Positions 1 to 13,150 are shown, counted from the first letter of the stretch. The stretch: DNA of 64,000 bases from Melastoma dodecandrum (GCA_029817715.1 JARUPY010000607.1:620001-684000); one strand, 5' to 3'. The notes: a model not told the origin generated them from the letters alone. Translations and numbers: made by a program.

Positions 1-2093
1 CATAAAGTAGCCTCGTCCTTAACAGATAAGAAACAATTTTCTCCAGCGGAGACGTTCTTAAAAGACAGGATATAGATGTTTTTCTTGCGTTCACCAATGA
101 AGCAAGTAACACCATCCCGTGAAACGTTACACGTCCTTTCATCGAAAGAAACATGATAACCTTTATCGCACAATTGACTAATACTAATCAAATTGTGTTG
201 GAGGCCTTTAACATAAAGAACTCCTTCAATGGTTAGGGAGTTAGAACAGCAAATGGTCCCTGCTCCTTTAACCATCCCTTTTCCATTATCACCAAAGGTG
301 ACAGCACCACCATCCTAGAAAACCAGTGTGGAGAATAAGGAGACATCTCCTGACATGTGCCTCGAGCAGCCACTATCTAAGTACCATATATGGTCCTTAG
401 CGATGGACTTGAAGCACCCCTGAAATAGAGAAAGAACTTAAGTAAGTCGTTGCTTCCATTTAACAATAGAACCATCAACTTTAGAAGTAATGCCAAGTAT
501 ATCATTTCGCCTCACATGGCAATTTTTGATAAAATGATCTGGCTTTCTACAATAATAGCAAAGCCTAGGTAACCTTTGAATAATATAATGAGACTCGCCA
601 TTCCTAATGTGAGGAGGAACATATTTCCCATGTTTCACATTTTTGGAATCATGCTTCTCATGTACACATAAATCAGTTTTGTTATGCACAGCACTGAGTT
701 GCTGTTGCAGTTCCTCAATCTTTAATTTAGATTGAGAAAGTTGCTTCACCGCTTTCTTAGCCTTTGCTGATAACTCTTCCTTAAAGAGAATCGTTCTCAG
801 CACTCAAGAATTTATTCTCCTTCTTGAGAGCTTTATTATTTGTGGACAAAGACTCAATTTTATCATAGAGTTCCGAGAAAAGATTATCAATATCTTCAGC
901 AGATAGATCAGAGGGTGAGAAAGCGTTTACCTTCTCAGTTTCAGCATCAGTTTGCACCATATAGCAGATGTTTGCTGTTTCATCATTCTGATATGATTCC
1001 TCATCACTATCACTCCAAGATGCCATCATGACATCTTTCTTATATTTTAAAGATTTGCCCTTCTCATTTAGAAGTGGGCAATCTGGTCGCAAATGACCAG
1101 GTTTATTGCACTCAAAGCACACACCACCTTTACTTTGGTGTGGTTTTGTATTCTTCTTTTTAGCATATCGTTTTCCTATGAAACGATTTTTGCGAAGATA
1201 CTTCTTAAATTTCCTTGCCATGAAGGAGATTTCATCCTCTGAATCGGTTGAGGATTCATCCTCAGAATCATCGAAGGATTCAACGCTCCCTTTAAATGCA
1301 ACAGCATTGGTCTTCCTATCTTCAGCAACCTTGTTCTCATTTTCGTAAGCAACGAGAGAACCAAGTAACTGTTAAAGACTTAAGCTCGTCAAATCTTTAG
1401 CTTCTTCAATTGCCGTCTTCTTGGCTTCCCAAGTTTTAGGCAATGAGCGAAGTATTTTTCTGACTAGCTCAGAATTTGAAATGGTCTTGCCAAGAGATTC
1501 CATGGCATTAGTAATTTCGGTGAGTCTATCAAACATTTGATTTATTGACTCATCCTTTTTCATCTTGAATGCTTCGTATTGAGTTACTAATGCATTCACT
1601 TTGGATTCCTTGACTTGTTCTGTTCCATCATAGATCAAAGCAAGTCTATCCCACATTTCCTTCGCCGTCTTACAAGTAGAGACGCGATTGAACTCATTTC
1701 CAGCAAGAGCGCACACTAAGTAGTGCCTTGCTTTAGTGTTCAGCGAGATAATTCTCTTCCTTTCAAATTCATGCCGAGAGTCGCTGGGATTAGATGGAGG
1801 AATTACGAGATCTCCTTCCATTATAATCTGCCAGCAATCGGCTTCTTTTGCTCCTATAAACAACTCCATTCTCATTTTCCAATATGAGAAGTGTTGTCCT
1901 GCAAAGAGCGGAGGACGTTCGGTCGAATGACCATCCGTTAAGAGCATCGACATCCTGCTCAGTACTCAGCAACACTTTACTGTGCTTAATGTAAGACTTT
2001 CAGCAACAAGTTGTTCTGATCTTTAGGTTCAGCAATAGAGTTCTGTACTAGCAATCACACAGAAAGCTTTCCAGCAAACCCGCTCTGATACCA
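1..2093 (-). pseudogene. Decayed SIRE-like Ty1/copia gag-protease, cut by left edge
   Basis: Read on the minus strand this is the 5' half of a copia polyprotein. From 1953 down it shows a UBN2/gag-type domain, a CCHC zinc knuckle (CFECNKPGHLRPDC, about 1075-1120), a long Lys/Glu-rich coiled-coil-like stretch, a second knuckle (CYYCRKPDHFIKNC, about 505-550) and, near 345-385, the pre-integrase/protease signature WYLDSGCSRHM. The long gag with two knuckles fits the SIRE/Maximus lineage. The element is dead: there are in-frame stops at about 1369-1371, 438-440 and near 314, and one extra T near 783 shifts the frame between gag segments. Integrase and reverse transcriptase lie outside the window. 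Lineage is inferred from memory of domain order; the copia assignment is firm. Confidence 0.85.
2082..2093 (-). other. Copia primer-binding site (tRNA-iMet)
   Basis: On the minus strand the 12 bases read TGGTATCAGAGC, the usual plant copia primer site complementary to the 3' end of initiator tRNA-Met. It lies two bases inside the LTR end at 2096, as expected for a minus-strand element, and so fixes the inner border of the LTR. Confidence 0.85.
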
Positions 2094-2095
2094 AT

Positions 2096-3915
2096 TGTTG
2101 GATCGTTCAGGAACACTAAGAGGGGGGTGAATTAGTGTTTGTAACTTTTTCACCCTTTTCTCAGTGTAAGCGGAAGCGTACTGTAACTCAGCAGAGCTTT
2201 CTCAGAATGAGATCTGCTTCGCTGTAACCGTTACGATTTTGTCGAGTAGGTTTTCGTACGAGTGTTGCGCGATCGTAATGGACACAGTAGTTTATAGTGG
2301 TTCGGTCTTAATCGACCTACGTCCACTTTCCACCAACAAGGTGATTCCACTATATAAAATAATGGGTGCAAAGAGCCCTTGCACTAGGCGTTTGGTTCTC
2401 ACAAAGTGAGATTTAGAATCCCGTACAATTGATGATCACTCCTGGCAATGGTCAGCTCCTCACTCAGTGGACGTCTTCTCGTTTCCAGCAGAATGATACT
2501 TTTCCTCAGCAGTTGGTAGCTCAATGGATTCCACACAGAACGTTGTTGCTCAGATGTAAGCCTGTCTATCAAAGCACACAGACAACGTTATGTTAGAGAT
2601 TAAATCCTCAGATAATAATCCTTACAGTGACAGAAAGACTTCTCAGAGAGCAGCTCGTTTCTGTTTCACAGTAGAGGATTGCTTCAGCACTTTTGTCGTT
2701 CAGCAGAGGATTTCCACACAGATCTTGTCTCTCCTGGAGATGAGCCTGTAATTGCTTAAGAGACAACCACGAAGTTGATCACACAGATCACCACAAAGAC
2801 CACAAAGAGAAGAACCATAAAGACCACTAAGATTGGGTATACGTCCTACACTCAATTCGGACGTGCACGGTTACCACAGCCGAATGACTACCTTGCAGGC
2901 ACGAGACTTCTGGCGCACACCCGCATGTGCGTGTCTAGTTGCTCAAGCTCGGTAGGTCCGAGACTTCCCTGCGAAGAGACACGACAAGAATGGCTTCTTG
3001 CCGATGGGTTAGCAACTGGTTACTGAATTCAGCACAAGTATTCACTTAGCTTCCCTCAGACGATTCGCCAGCCGCTCGTTGAACGCACCGAGGACACCTA
3101 GTCCCTCTCGGACGATCAAAGGATCTGACCTCCGCCCCTTGACACTCTCTCATGAAGCTTGTAAGAGAAAGAACCAGGAGACACTAAGCACCTTCCGCTC
3201 TCCGTTGACGCACAAAGCTCACTTGGACTACTTAGACCACTCAGACCACTTAGACGCACAAAGGCACTTGGATCTGTCGTCTTTGATCTGATTATAATGG
3301 AGAAGGAAGCACAGAAGACGTCCACGCAATCTTCGAGATTTGTTGCCAAAATTGGCAGCCAGGACTCAGCAACGGTCTGCTGGACCGATCGCTGTGCTAT
3401 TGAGAGTAATACCAACGGCAACTTTCCTCACTTATCTTAATCAAATAAATTATTTCTAATATTTATAATCTGATCGTAATCTTGTCTTGTAGATTATGAT
3501 CAATCAACAATATTTGATTAGATATTTCAACCTGTTCCAGCGTAACGTTGCTGCAGGATATCAGAAACATATTTTGTTTCTAAAAATAAACTTGGAAAGA
3601 TAATATCATAATATTTAGTTGCCTAAATCTTTATAATGAGATCATTAAACCACATTTAAATAAATTTGGACACTTAGACGAATGATCTGAGATAACCCAA
3701 AATAAAATTTGGGTATTGAAAATTGTTTCCATATTTTTCAATATATATTCGTAATATTACAGCAACAACTCACTGTAACATATAACAGTTACCAGCTGTG
3801 ATTCAGCAACGCATTGCTTAAGCTCATCACTAGAGACAAGCACGTAATTCATGAAACACTACTGCTGACTATGAGTAACGTATTGCTTAAGTTCATCATC
3901 AAAATCAGGTCAACA
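2096..3915 (-). repeat. Copia 5' LTR (inner end certain, outer end provisional)
   Basis: The LTR starts on the plus strand with TGTTGGATCG directly beside the primer site. A matching CAACA end occurs at 3509 (giving 1.4 kb) and at 3915 (giving 1.8 kb). I give the longer version because a 70-bp-spaced imperfect direct repeat (about 3802-3830 and 3872-3899) lies just inside it and ordinary AT-rich DNA begins after it. The GGGGGGTGAATTAG motif near 2122 is typical of plant copia LTRs. The partner LTR and the other target-site copy are outside the window, so the outer border cannot be proved here. No host gene is visible within it. Confidence 0.55.
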
Positions 3916-6900
3916 CAGATCCCTTTCTTCTCTTTTTCATGGATGATCATATAGTCGCAGGAGATTTATTCAAATGCTACTACGACGTATCCATTGGTCT
4001 GCACTCCAATAAATTTCCAATGTAAAAAAAGTATTCTTCGCAGACATATCGAACGACCATCTTTCACCTGATTATTTTTTTTTCCTCTTAAGAAGTATCT
4101 CCTAAAGCATGACCCAAATTACAACGGTAATGCATTCTGAGACTCTTTAACTAGGCGGCAACATTATTGTTTCAAGCAGAAGGAAGAGGAATGACGAGCT
4201 ACCTGCCTGCACAGGTTCACTCCCGCCGACCAGACCTGCCAGGTTAAAGGAGACAGAGCCGAATTATTAGTAAACAAACTAGCCGTAAGAGGGCATCGCC
4301 TTCCCCAGAAACGAGAAGCTATTACGACGAAATGGAAACGATATATTTACCCCGCGCTTGAGCTTGAGATAGGAGAATAGAAGCCGTGAACATGCCTAGA
4401 AGAATGGAAAGGACGGCGATGGCCAGACGAGAAGAAGAAGAAGAAGAAGAAGAATAACCACACCTCTCTCTTCCCATACATGTCTCATTCCCTTTTCCTT
4501 ATTTTATTGTTGTTTGTTGTTTCCCCGTTCGGCTTCCCTGGCTTTTGAATTAATCTAATGTGTATTCACAGGATACAAATCTAATGTGTATTTTTCTTTA
4601 AAAAAAAAGTCAAAAGTTTACTCAAAAAATCAAGGGTACGGCTTAAACGAAGTTCGCGTAAGATATTTTGCGCATTTTTTTTCTTTAGGTTTGTAGTCGA
4701 CCGTTAAAGCGGAAACTTAATTTTTTTTTTTTTTAAAGACTTGGGTTAACCACGGTACATGTCGAGAAAAGTTCACACCGAGAGGTTTTGAAACGAACGT
4801 TTTTGTAATAATTACATAAAGTTCGTTTTTTATAAGAAGGTTATTCTGTTTAAGAAAAATTTCGTTGATTCACGTCAAGAATTTTAAGTAAAACTAACTT
4901 TTTTATATTTGTTACATGATTGTTTGATCCCAATCTTCTCGATATGGACAAACCTAACAGAACAGTCGACCGTCAAATAGATCGTGTTCGATTGAGGTAT
5001 AAAAAAATTAAGAAATATTTGTTTGTTTTACGATAGACCTAAAAAAGTAGAAGGAAAAACATGCAGGGTAATTTCTTTGTACGGCATGTGGTCGAAAAAT
5101 AGTGCTCCAGGGACATAAAGTAAAATTTTGTGTTTTTTTATTTATGGTTCAAATCGAAGGATTTTGACAAATTACAAGTCAAGCAGCCAGCAAAACAAAT
5201 AAGAGAAAAGGAAAGGTCAATTATGGGCGTGTCCCACCACCCCACGAGTCTAATTCCAGTACGTTTTCTCTCATTTTAATTATTAATTGACTAATAATAA
5301 TATGACACAAATACAACAACAACGACAAAATAATAAAGAGTTTTTTTATTCTTTTAACTACCATAAAAAAAATGGAGGATATTCCTCTTATATTTTTCCT
5401 TGGGCTTTTGTTCTACCTTAATCTCATTAATTTTATTTCTTTCTAGTGTCGCTTCACTCATCCTCTTGCTGTCTTCTCCCATTTTTACCCAATAAATCAC
5501 TTTCAAAATAAAATTAAAGAATGAGCAAACATAGTTTTGTCTTCTTCTTCCAACTTTCCATTAAGCTAAGTGGATCTAAAATTAGCATCAAACCGAGAAT
5601 TATTACTTTCCTCTTACCATAACGTAACGTTATACGTACAGGGGGGCAAGGCAATTCTCGAGTGGGGGATGTTTTTGGTCCGTACACGAAGCCTAATGTC
5701 GGCACTCCAGGTTTTGTCCGCGACGTCCTCTAATCGTCATGATTGTTCAACGTTGTAACTGATGGGAGAGTCATCCTCCCCCGTCGAATGTGGTCGAGTT
5801 AGTCAATGGTTTCGCGGAATTCGGACACGACGCGCGATATATCGCTAAAGTTATCGGAGATCTGCCGCGCCCAATCAATAGGCAAGATCTTATCCTTATA
5901 CCTCAGGCGAAATCAGTTTAGAACGTCGTGTACGGCACTGAAGTTTGATTTTCCCTAAGACGATGGGGATGAATGATATACGTGGTCCATCTTTAGAGAG
6001 GAAAAAGAAAAGTTACGAACCATTGACTCCGATTCATCTCCTACTTAGGCATTCGTAAAGGTCATCTTTTCATTCGGGGTTAATAAGCTCCGGGGTCTCT
6101 AATCATATTCCGACGCATGCCATAACTAACATTTATTACATCCTAGTTCAATAATCACGCGTAAAAAAATACGTTGAATTGTTACCGTGTAGAAACCTTA
6201 TCATTTGATCTGAAAAGTTAAGTGAGTTCTTATTTATATCATCGTGATCATATTTGATTCCCACTCTGCCCTGATCTTAGGGAATCCTAGGCGCACCATT
6301 GACTAGTCGACGCCACTCGCGGGGACAAGTTGACAAGTCTGGAACAAAGCACGAGCACGCGCTTCGTCAATGGAATAGGGATCCGATATCGATCGACAGA
6401 CCCCCCGCTGTGCTCCCCCTCGAATTCATAGGAGACAAGAGAAATAGTCCGGACCGGAGCTGTAACGAACTCGAGAATCACCTCTGTTCGTCCGATGCAA
6501 ATCGAAAAGAAGGCAGTTCGCAAATATGAGCACGAGCTTATAAAATCGCGATCTCCTTTAATGGTCTCTTATTACACATACTTATATTTAGCAAACGCAT
6601 GGTATTATTATACAAAACGAAAGGGAAGTGTTGGTAGGAGCCTTCAATGATCTCCGGTGGGACTTCGAATGAAGTACATAGGATAATGGAGAACACCTGT
6701 TGCAACCTAAAACAGCAAAGCGGGCAATCTCATGTTGTTACCTTGTAAGTTTCTGCTGTTTAAGGATGTCTATGGGGGTTTCGTTTTGGTTGAGGGAATC
6801 GACCCAAAAAATATGAATTAAACAATTTTTAGAGAGATGTAGCGATTACAGAAACAGAAAAGTGGTTTCGGTTATTCACTTCTTCTTGAATTCATTTTTT

Positions 6901-7125
6901 GGGGTGGCGGTGTAACAATGCTGTTCTGATCCAAACCCAACAAGAACTAAAAATATGATCGCCTTCAACCAGAAAGGTTGCCCCGGAATCTAACAGACAT
7001 TTAGGACAACCTTAAACCGCCCATGCGAAACAACATATCAAGGGTGATATCACCTGATCTCGAGACGGAATGCGAAAGCTTTCTTTTTCTTTTTTTTCTT
7101 TTTTTTTTTTTTGCGGAAAGCGAGG
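3916..7125. other. Intergenic, AT-rich, no gene recognised
   Basis: No open frame here resembles a known protein. The stretch holds a (GAA)n microsatellite at about 4431-4453, several poly-T and poly-A runs (4590-4740), and the presumed promoter of the downstream CHX gene. Short open frames at 5514-5758 and 6287-6529 exist on both strands and look like chance. A long pyrimidine/T tract at about 7079-7112 ends 14 bases before the CHX start codon. Confidence 0.6.
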
Positions 7126-9607
7126 ATGAGCGTCGAGACGGACGGGAAGAACTGCATCACGTTGCCCCCGAAGGTGAACTCGAATGGATTCGGCGACGCC
7201 TATGCCCAGAATCGTGTCATTCAGTTCTCGCTCCCCCAGCTGGAGCTTCAGATGGTCGTCATCTTCACCCTCACGCAGCTGTGCCATTTCTTACTCAGGC
7301 GGCTGGGGGCCACCCCATTCGTGTCCCAGCTGCTGGTATGATCTGGCGATATGACTCGTTTGGATGCGGAATAAAACTATGGGTTGATCGATGATGTTGA
7401 TTGCAGGCCGGGATGATACTATCCACGATCGTGCGGCACGATGATGTGGTCATGCGGTATTTGTTCCCGTTGAACTGGCTGGAAAGATCTGGGTCGCAGG
7501 CCATCATTGATGCAGTGGAGTTCTTGGGCTACACGTTCTTCTTCTTCCTCACTGGAGCAAAGATGGACATGGGCATGCTTTTTAAGGTCGGGAAGAAAGC
7601 TTGGGTGATCGGGGTGTCCTCGATGGTGTCGCTTGTTTTCTCTATCCCTACCCTTGGCATCATGGCCAACAAGTACAAACTCAGCGAACAGCATATGTTC
7701 CAGCTATCGAGCTTGATGGCAATCCAGTCGTTCTCAGCGTTCCCTGTGATATACCAACTCCTCAGCGACCTCAAGGTCTTGAACACAGAGATCGGCCGTC
7801 TAGCTCTATGTTCCTCTCTCGTGAGCAACATCGCCGGCATATTGTTGACTTTCTCTGCCTCGATCTTCAGTATGCCCCCAGACAAAAAATGGAAGAACTT
7901 AGGGATGACCCTGTCTTTCTTCACTGCAGTCATGCTCGTCATTCGCCCAGCTATGAAGTGGATGATCCAGCAGACACCCGAGGGGAAACCTGTCAAGGAC
8001 AGGTTCGTCCACACCGTGTTGGTAATTGTCCTGCTTTCGGCGATTTACTCGGATGTTTTTGGGCAATCGGTGGTATTCGGAGCCTTCTTTGTTGGACTGG
8101 CTGTCCCTGTCGGACCGCCACTAGGATCTGCTTTGGTGGAGAAGCTTGATTGCTTTTTCCTCGAGATGTTCGTGCCACTCTACGTCACCATCAGCGCGTT
8201 GAAAGTCGATTTCGATGCTCTACGGAAGGGATTGCCAAAGATGAATCTCGATCTGTTCATTGTCACTTTTGTTTTCATCATCAAATTTGTTGCCTCGGTC
8301 ATTCCTCCAATCTTCTGCAAAATGCCCATAAATGATGCCGTTACGATCGCCCTGGTCTTGTGTTGCAAAGGCATAGTTGAGCTCGGCACATACAGATACA
8401 TGGTGGAAGTGAAGGTGTACTCTGTTACCCAAGCTTGTGCACTCTGTTTTCAATTGCACCTGATGTTATGCACTTACATGACGACAATTTGCAGAAATTC
8501 AGTCAGGATCGATACACGTTGTCAGTGATCGCGTTACTGCTCAATGCAGCCGCGATTCCCATAGTCCTGAATCATCTGCTAAGTAACTCGAGGAAGTATG
8601 GAGGTTACCAGAAGAGAAATGTGACGAACTTGAGGCACGACACCCGGCTGCCAGTGCTAGCTTGCATACACACACCGGATAACATCAGTTCCATGTTAAG
8701 GCTCATAGATTCATGCCAGTCGGCTGAGAACGCCATGTCGGTTAACGTTCTGCACCTTGTCAAGCTGCTCGGCCAGGCGACGCCGATATTCATATCCCAC
8801 CAGATGCAGAACAAGGTCGACGGGAACAAGTCGTACTCCGACAATGTCATCCTGGCATTCATGAGCTACGCGAGGGGTTCCTCAGGGACGGTCCAGGCCA
8901 GCATGTTCACAGCCATCTCGCCACCGAAGCTCATGCACGAGGACATATGCTACCTTGCTCTCGACAAGAATGTGTCCCTGATATTACTCCCCTTCCATAG
9001 AAAATGGTCCAGCGTCGACGGTGCTGTCGAGTATGAGGACACCCGGCTGAGGACCCTGAACTCGAGCGTCCTGCAAAGAGCCCCATGCTCAGTGGGTATC
9101 CTCATAGACCGGGGTCACCGGGGGCCAGAGGAAGACACGGAGTTCACTGTTGGGATGCTCTTCCTGGGGGGCGGAGATGACCGGGAGGCTCTTTCCCTCG
9201 CCAAACGCATGGCAACGAACCCGAGGATCCATCTGAGGGTAGTTGAGATCTGCCACAGAGAGAACAACAGCAACACACCCGGGATGATCATGAGCTGGGA
9301 CAGGATCTTGGACATGGAGATGCTTAGGGACGTCAAGGACAACCACCAACGTGGAAACATGTCGTACGCAGTGGAGATCGTCGAGGATGGACCTGAGACC
9401 GCAAAGCTGGTGAGGGACTTGGTCTACGAGTTCAACCTGGTGATAGTCGGGCGAAGGTACGGGGTAGAGTGCGCGGTGACCTCGGGGCTCCAGGAGTGGG
9501 CCGAACTCCCGGAGCTGGGAGTGCTTGGGGACCTGCTCGCGTCCTCCGATCTCGATACCAAGGCCAGCGCCCTAGTGATTCAGCAGCAGCAGTACATCAC
9601 TTCATAA
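7126..9607 (+). CDS. Cation/H+ exchanger, CHX family (CPA2)
   Basis: Exons 7126-7335, 7407-8414 and 8495-9607, all joined in phase 0, give 776 residues, close to the usual 780-850. The family exchanges K+ or Na+ for H+ across endomembranes or the plasma membrane. The N-terminal half is a Na+/H+ exchanger fold with about 12 hydrophobic spans, including the family segment VVFGAFFVGLAVP and KGIVELGTY. The hydrophilic C-terminal half carries the USP-like region with LLPFHRKWSS and APCSVGILIDRG. The start is the first ATG after a pyrimidine tract. That tract plus an AG just before the ATG could also be a splice acceptor, so an upstream non-coding or short coding exon is possible. By sequence style it belongs with the CHX3/4/13-15 types, but I do not assign an orthologue. 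The gene sits between two copia relics, both on the opposite strand. Confidence 0.9.
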
Positions 9608-10389
9608 CACATCATCAATTTTTTACATGCCCTTCTCTTTTCTTTATTTATTTTTGTATACTTCGTAGATTATTTTCCTTCAACGAATTGATTTTCAGTG
9701 AAATCATAAACAAAACCCCTAAAATGTTCAAGATCGATAATACCCCGTAATTTTTAAATAAGCATTTTATTGGCCGGATATAAGCCAAATTGTTGGAGGA
9801 TGGCTTCCTATTGTTTTGCCTTTTTTAATAATCCAATCCGAAGCTTCTCACAGTATATATATATTAGATTTGTATAATCAAAGGATAATGTTGAGAAAAT
9901 CCCACTTTGTAGTGGATAAGACAATCTTAATGGGGTACATCCAGAATCGGAGAATCATTAGGAAGATGGAAGAACAATGCCATTTGGATAAATACAGACA
10001 TACATACAATGTATTCTGCTCAGACAAAATCACCTTTTAAAACCCTAACTATTTCAAAATATAGTAATATGCCCAAGTTCTGTAACTTTTGTTTAAGAGA
10101 ATCGGATGCATAAAAATCATATAATAGCTGACTTTGGTAAATAATGAGCCAACCCAATTTGCCAATATGGTGGAGGGACCTCCCTACTAGTCATGACATT
10201 CATCGTCCCTTTTGCCCATTTGAATTGTTTCTTACCATCCCCATAAGTATATCTCCCCCGGGCTTATCCCGAGTTTAGTGACAAATTATTATATCCCAAG
10301 TGCCAAATATCATTCGAGAATATGAACATGTCATCATTAACGTGTGACACAATTTTAGGTTTGTTGTAAAACAACAAGAATCATGAATT
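9608..10389. other. 3' flank of CHX, no gene recognised
   Basis: T-rich 3' UTR-like sequence follows the stop. Further right there is only AT-rich sequence up to the point where the second copia reverse-transcriptase fragment breaks off near 10390. One unexplained open frame of about 48 codons lies on the minus strand around 10110-10270. Confidence 0.5.
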
Positions 10390-12540
10390 GATAAGCTTAC
10401 CAAATATCTAAATGTTGTTGCATCCAGCACGGGAGAATATGTCTCCTCATAATCAATACCAGGTTTCTGCGAGAATCCCTGGGCAACAAGTCGTGCCTTA
10501 TATCTGACAATCTCATTTTTCTCATTTCCTTTTCTTACAAATACTCATTTATAACCGATCGATTTTACACCTTTAGGTGTACGGACGACAGGTCCAAAAA
10601 CTTTATGTTTTGCGAGTGATTTTAATTCAGCTTCAATCGCATCATTTCATTTTGGCCAATCATTTCTTTGCCTGCATTTTTCAACAAACTTTGTTTCAAG
10701 ATCCTCGTTATCATTTATAATATCGCATGCTATAGCATATGCAAACTTTTCATCGACGTCAATTTCATCTTGATTCCATATTTTTCCAGTTGCAACATAA
10801 TTTATAGAGATCTCTTCATTTTCAGGTACCTGTGATTCTTCCTGAATCATTTTCTCAATGACTGGACACTCTTCTGGAGTAATTGTTTCCTTAGTTTAAT
10901 CCTTTACTTCTTTTCTTTTTCGAGAATTTTTTTATCTTTGGAACCGACTGGTCTACCACGTTTCACTTACATTTTAGGCTCATTAACAATACTAGGTTGT
11001 CCTTCAGGGACATTAATTCTTATTGGAGCATTTGCAACTGGAATACAAGACTTTGTCACTTTCTTAGGGTCAGCAAAAACATCTGACAATTGATTTGCTA
11101 AATTTTGCAAGTGAATAATTTTCTGAACTTCAAGTTTAGATTGTTTTGTACGAGGATCATAATGAGCTAATGATAATTCACGCCAGATTATTTCCTTTTC
11201 CAACTGTTTATTTTCGCCTTTTAATGTCGAAGATGTCATTTCATCAAAATGACAATCGGCAAACCGTGCCGTAAATAAATCACTCGTCAATGACTCAAGA
11301 TATTTAATTATAGACGGTGATTCATATCCAACATATATCCCCAATCTCCTTTGGGGTCCCATCTTTGTGCGTTGTGGTGGAGCAATTGGCACATATACCG
11401 CACACCAAAAAATTCTTAGATGGAAAATATCTGGTTCATGACCATAAACCATTTTCAAAGGGGAGACTTCATTATAATTTGTAGGTTTGATGCGAATTAA
11501 CGTTGCCGCATGCAAAATAACATGTCCCCAAGCATGTATTGGGAGTTTTGTTCTCATAAGTAACGGTCTTGCAATTAATTGAAGACGTTTTATCAATGAC
11601 TTTGCAAGGCCATTTTGTGTATGAACATGTGCTACAGTATGTTCAACACTTATCCCAATTGACATACAATAATCATTAAAAGCTTGGGAAGTAAATTCAC
11701 CGGCATTATTAAGAAGAATATATTTTATTGGATAATCCAAAAAATAAGCTCGTAATTTGATAATTTGAGCAAGCATCTTGCAAATGCTTGATTACGAGGT
11801 GACAATAAACACACACGTAGCCATCTTGTTGATGCGTCAATTAATACCATAAAATATTTGAATGGTCCACATGGTTGATGTATAGGCCCACATATATCAC
11901 CTTGTATTCTTTCAAGAAATTTTAAGGGTTCAACGTTGATTTTCAATGGTGATGGCCTAGTTATCAATTTCCCTTGGGAACAAGAGGCACATGAATATTC
12001 ATTGTGGAGAAAAATCTTCTAGTTTCTCAATAAATGCCCACACGAATGATTAATTATTCTTTGCATCATTATAGCTCCAGGATGCTCCAATTGATCATGT
12101 CATGTAAAAAAATTATTTTGATCAACAAACTTCTGATTTGTAACAGCATATACTTCACCAACATTTACATTTGTGAAATATAGTCCAGAGGAAATTGCGA
12201 GTAGTTTTTTAATATACATTTCTTACCAGAGATGATATTTGTAATACACAAATATTCTTTTTTATTTTCATTTGACGTATGAATATGATATCCAGTTCTG
12301 CGGATATCTTTAAAACTCAATAAATTTCTCTGAGACTTAGAGGAATACAGCGCATTCTCGATACAAATATTTGTTCATCTAGATAATAAGATATTTGCTC
12401 TTCCGGAGCCCTCAATGATTTTCATACTTCCACATATCGTATTAACACTTGTTTCGTTCATTACCAAGACGGTAAAGAATTTCTTGCTTTTCAATATAAT
12501 ATGCATTGATGCGCTATCAACGAGACAAATGTATTTTTCA
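10390..12540 (-). pseudogene. Truncated Ty1/copia pol relic (protease, integrase, RT start)
   Basis: On the minus strand, in order: a protease remnant with VDSASMH near 12515-12530; pre-integrase sequence (NLLSFKDIRRTGYH, about 12280-12320); an integrase core split by a frameshift near 11770 (IQGDICGPI then NNAGEFTSQAF); a linker; and the start of reverse transcriptase ([20 protein letters not shown], about 10440-10500). It stops abruptly near 10390, so most of RT, all of RNase H and the 3' LTR are missing. Almost all of gag is also missing. The second catalytic aspartate of integrase has become asparagine (codon 11708-11710), and several stops interrupt the pre-integrase part. This is a different copia lineage from the element at the left edge. 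Confidence 0.88.
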
Positions 12541-13150
12541 TTGGTGGAGGATTCACTTCAGGGAAAATCCATTTTGTTAACTAATTACTCACAGTGTCTT
12601 GCCCTTCTGTGGATCAAGAAAATCGAGGATTCTCTTATGGGAATCGTAGATCCGCTTCGGGGGATCAAGATTTTGTACGAATAAAATTTTCCTTAAATAT
12701 AATAAAAATATTAAAATAGCGTGTAGAATTACCATTTACGAACTCCACATAATCGTTGATTTAACGCGCTTTTAATCAGTGAAGTATCCTGCAGACGATC
12801 GTCGTTTTCTTTTCTTTCCTCGCTTTCCGGTAGAGCTTCGTGCTGATAACGTGTTGTAGAACAACAAAACAAGAAGGAAGGAGATTGAGAGAATACACAA
12901 AGAGATAGAACGTAGAAAGGGGGAAAGAGTTTCTTTATTGATTTCGATCAAATGTACAAAATACTTCTTACAATGCCCTTTATTTATAGTATAACAAAAT
13001 GAAACGTCTCGGTAGATGAAGGGTCTTGGTATATGAAAGATCTTTGGTAGATGAAAAGTCTCGACGGACGAAGAGTCTCAGCAGTTACTATTCGGAATCA
13101 TAATGTCATTCACAAATATTCATAATAAGTTTTTCATAGTTTTGTTGTTC
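12540..13150 (-). repeat. 5' LTR and leader remnant of the second copia element
   Basis: At 12843-12857 the minus strand reads AACACGTTATCAGCA, the primer-site neighbourhood common in one group of plant copia elements. The LTR runs from about 12853 to about 13150. Its two ends carry an exact 12-bp inverted repeat: GAACAACAAAAC at 12859-12870 and its complement at 13139-13150. Inside lie a minus-strand TATA-like box (CTATAAATAAAGGG, about 12976-12989) and several imperfect repeats of about 18 bp resembling GGTAGATGAAAAGTCTC (13005-13080). The gag region between LTR and protease is almost completely deleted. Confidence 0.7.

Noticed and set aside
2775..3421. Open frames of 70-100 codons inside the copia LTR
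   Set aside because: They lie within non-coding LTR sequence on both strands and match no protein.
5514..6529. Short frames in the AT-rich spacer before CHX
   Set aside because: Overlapping frames on both strands, no domain, no coding-like composition change.
10110..10270. Minus-strand frame next to the truncated copia RT
   Set aside because: About 48 codons between two stops, no known copia domain; may be host or LTR sequence, not enough to annotate.
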